Assembly: GCF_003253705.1 (NCBI RefSeq)
Contig: NZ_QKYU01000002.1
Span: 62,001-126,000, forward strand
Origin: Humitalea rosea
GTDB lineage: Bacteria; Pseudomonadota; Alphaproteobacteria; Acetobacterales; Acetobacteraceae
Length of the DNA: 64,000 nt
Direction of reading: 5' to 3'
Notes under the pieces: generated by a model
What the model was told of the DNA's origin: nothing
Databases searched by the model: none
The model's input: the letters and a program-made list of their open reading frames with translations, nothing else
Part shown: positions 63,494 to 64,000 of the stretch, in pieces
Numbering within the stretch: position 1 is the stretch's first letter
Layout of the letters: each line of letters begins with the position of its first letter
Made by a program: the position numbers and the translations under genes

Positions 63494-64000
63494 CCCTTCG
63501 CCTCTCCGCCCTGATCGTGGCCCGCAACGAGGCCGAGCGGCTGCCCGACTGCCTCGCCGCCCTCGGCTTCGCCGATGAGATCGTGGTCGTGCTGGACCGC
63601 ACCACCGATGCCAGCGCCGCCATCGCCACCGCCGCCGGCGCCCGGGTGATCGAGGGCGCCTGGGAGCTGGAAGGCACCCGCCGCAACCAAGGCATCGCCG
63701 CCTGCACCGGCGATTGGGTGCTGGAGGTCGATGCCGATGAGCGCGTCAGCCCCGACCTCGCCATCGAGATCCGCCGGGTGATCGCGAGCAGCCCCTTCGC
63801 CTGGCATCAGGTGCCGGTGGACAATTACGTCGGCGACCGGCTGCTGCGGCATGGCTGGGCGGGCAGCTTCGGCACCACCTCGGTCCCGCGCCTGTTCCGG
63901 GCCGGGGCCAAGCAGTGGCGGGCGCAGCGGGTGCATCCGGGGCTGGACTGGACCGGCAAGGAAGGCCCGCGGCTGCAGACCGGGGCGCTGATCCACCTCG
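63490..64000 (+). CDS. Glycosyltransferase family 2, cut by the window end
   Basis: The first 170 codons of a GT2 enzyme. The GT-A fold shows LSALIVARNEAERLPDCLAAL, EIVVVLDRTTD and the nucleotide-sugar/metal motif LEVDADERV, with VPRLFRAGAKQW further on. The pattern resembles WaaE/KdtX-type beta-1,4-glucosyltransferases that decorate the lipopolysaccharide core. The GTG start overlaps the GT9 stop (GTGA). The C-terminal part lies outside the window. Confidence 0.9.
   Translation, partial: MTLRLSALIVARNEAERLPDCLAALGFADEIVVVLDRTTDASAAIATAAGARVIEGAWELEGTRRNQGIAACTGDWVLEVDADERVSPDLAIEIRRVIASSPFAWHQVPVDNYVGDRLLRHGWAGSFGTTSVPRLFRAGAKQWRAQRVHPGLDWTGKEGPRLQTGALIHL

Overview
The window is a stretch of chromosome from a very GC-rich alphaproteobacterium, most likely an Acetobacteraceae (Roseomonas-like) species. 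The indications are the gene set and order (hemH-HAD-hemJ-rho, grpE/dnaK/dnaJ, a CarD regulator with a long disordered tail, a 1546-residue NAD-glutamate dehydrogenase), tripartite-tricarboxylate (Bug) receptors, and tight packing with many ATGA/GTGA overlaps. Species assignment is inference. I see no tRNA, rRNA, CRISPR array, insertion sequence or prophage.

Layout. 1-5.9 kb: end of a lipoprotein-type ABC ATPase, its FtsX-like permease, a nucleoside deaminase, an ABC exporter and a Bax-inhibitor-1 protein. 6-16.5 kb (mostly minus): carD, fdxA, uvrC, folB with a pteridine-reductase-like SDR, a metallo-beta-lactamase-fold enzyme, an RlmD-like methyltransferase, glutaryl-CoA dehydrogenase and a DEAD helicase. 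16.8-20.9 kb (plus): alpha/beta hydrolase, hybrid histidine kinase, a dispersed palindromic repeat and a Bug receptor. 20.9-24.6 kb (minus): rho, hemJ, a HAD phosphatase and hemH. 24.7-32.9 kb (plus): grpE, dnaK, dnaJ, a PRC-barrel protein, dapB, metK, trmB and an SDR.

33-45 kb (all minus) is the accessory part. A peptide-binding protein, a gamma-glutamyltransferase-family enzyme, an AtzG-like/amidase pair and the circularly permuted ATP-grasp/alpha-E/Anbu operon lie in a row. They are followed by a small catabolic operon (Bug receptor, a decayed 2Fe-2S subunit, a dihydroxyphthalate-decarboxylase-like protein, a D-threonine-aldolase-family enzyme) that ends in a TrmH-family methyltransferase. 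Together these suggest scavenging and remodelling of peptides or amides and uptake of organic acids, but no substrate can be read from the sequence.

45.3-64 kb: phosphoribosyltransferase, nudC, a small lipoprotein, the giant glutamate dehydrogenase, a UMF1-type transporter, a GMC oxidoreductase/LysR/DoxX locus, dgt, hldE, two adjacent degenerate EAL-like proteins, a YgfZ-type folate-binding protein, and the start of a lipopolysaccharide glycosyltransferase group (GT9, then GT2 cut by the window end).

The most unusual items are the EAL-like pair with a cysteine-rich tail, the Anbu/ATP-grasp operon beside gamma-glutamyl and amide hydrolases, the decayed 2Fe-2S gene inside an otherwise intact operon, the interlocking inverted repeats between dnaK and dnaJ, and a dispersed alphaproteobacterial palindromic repeat upstream of a Bug receptor gene.
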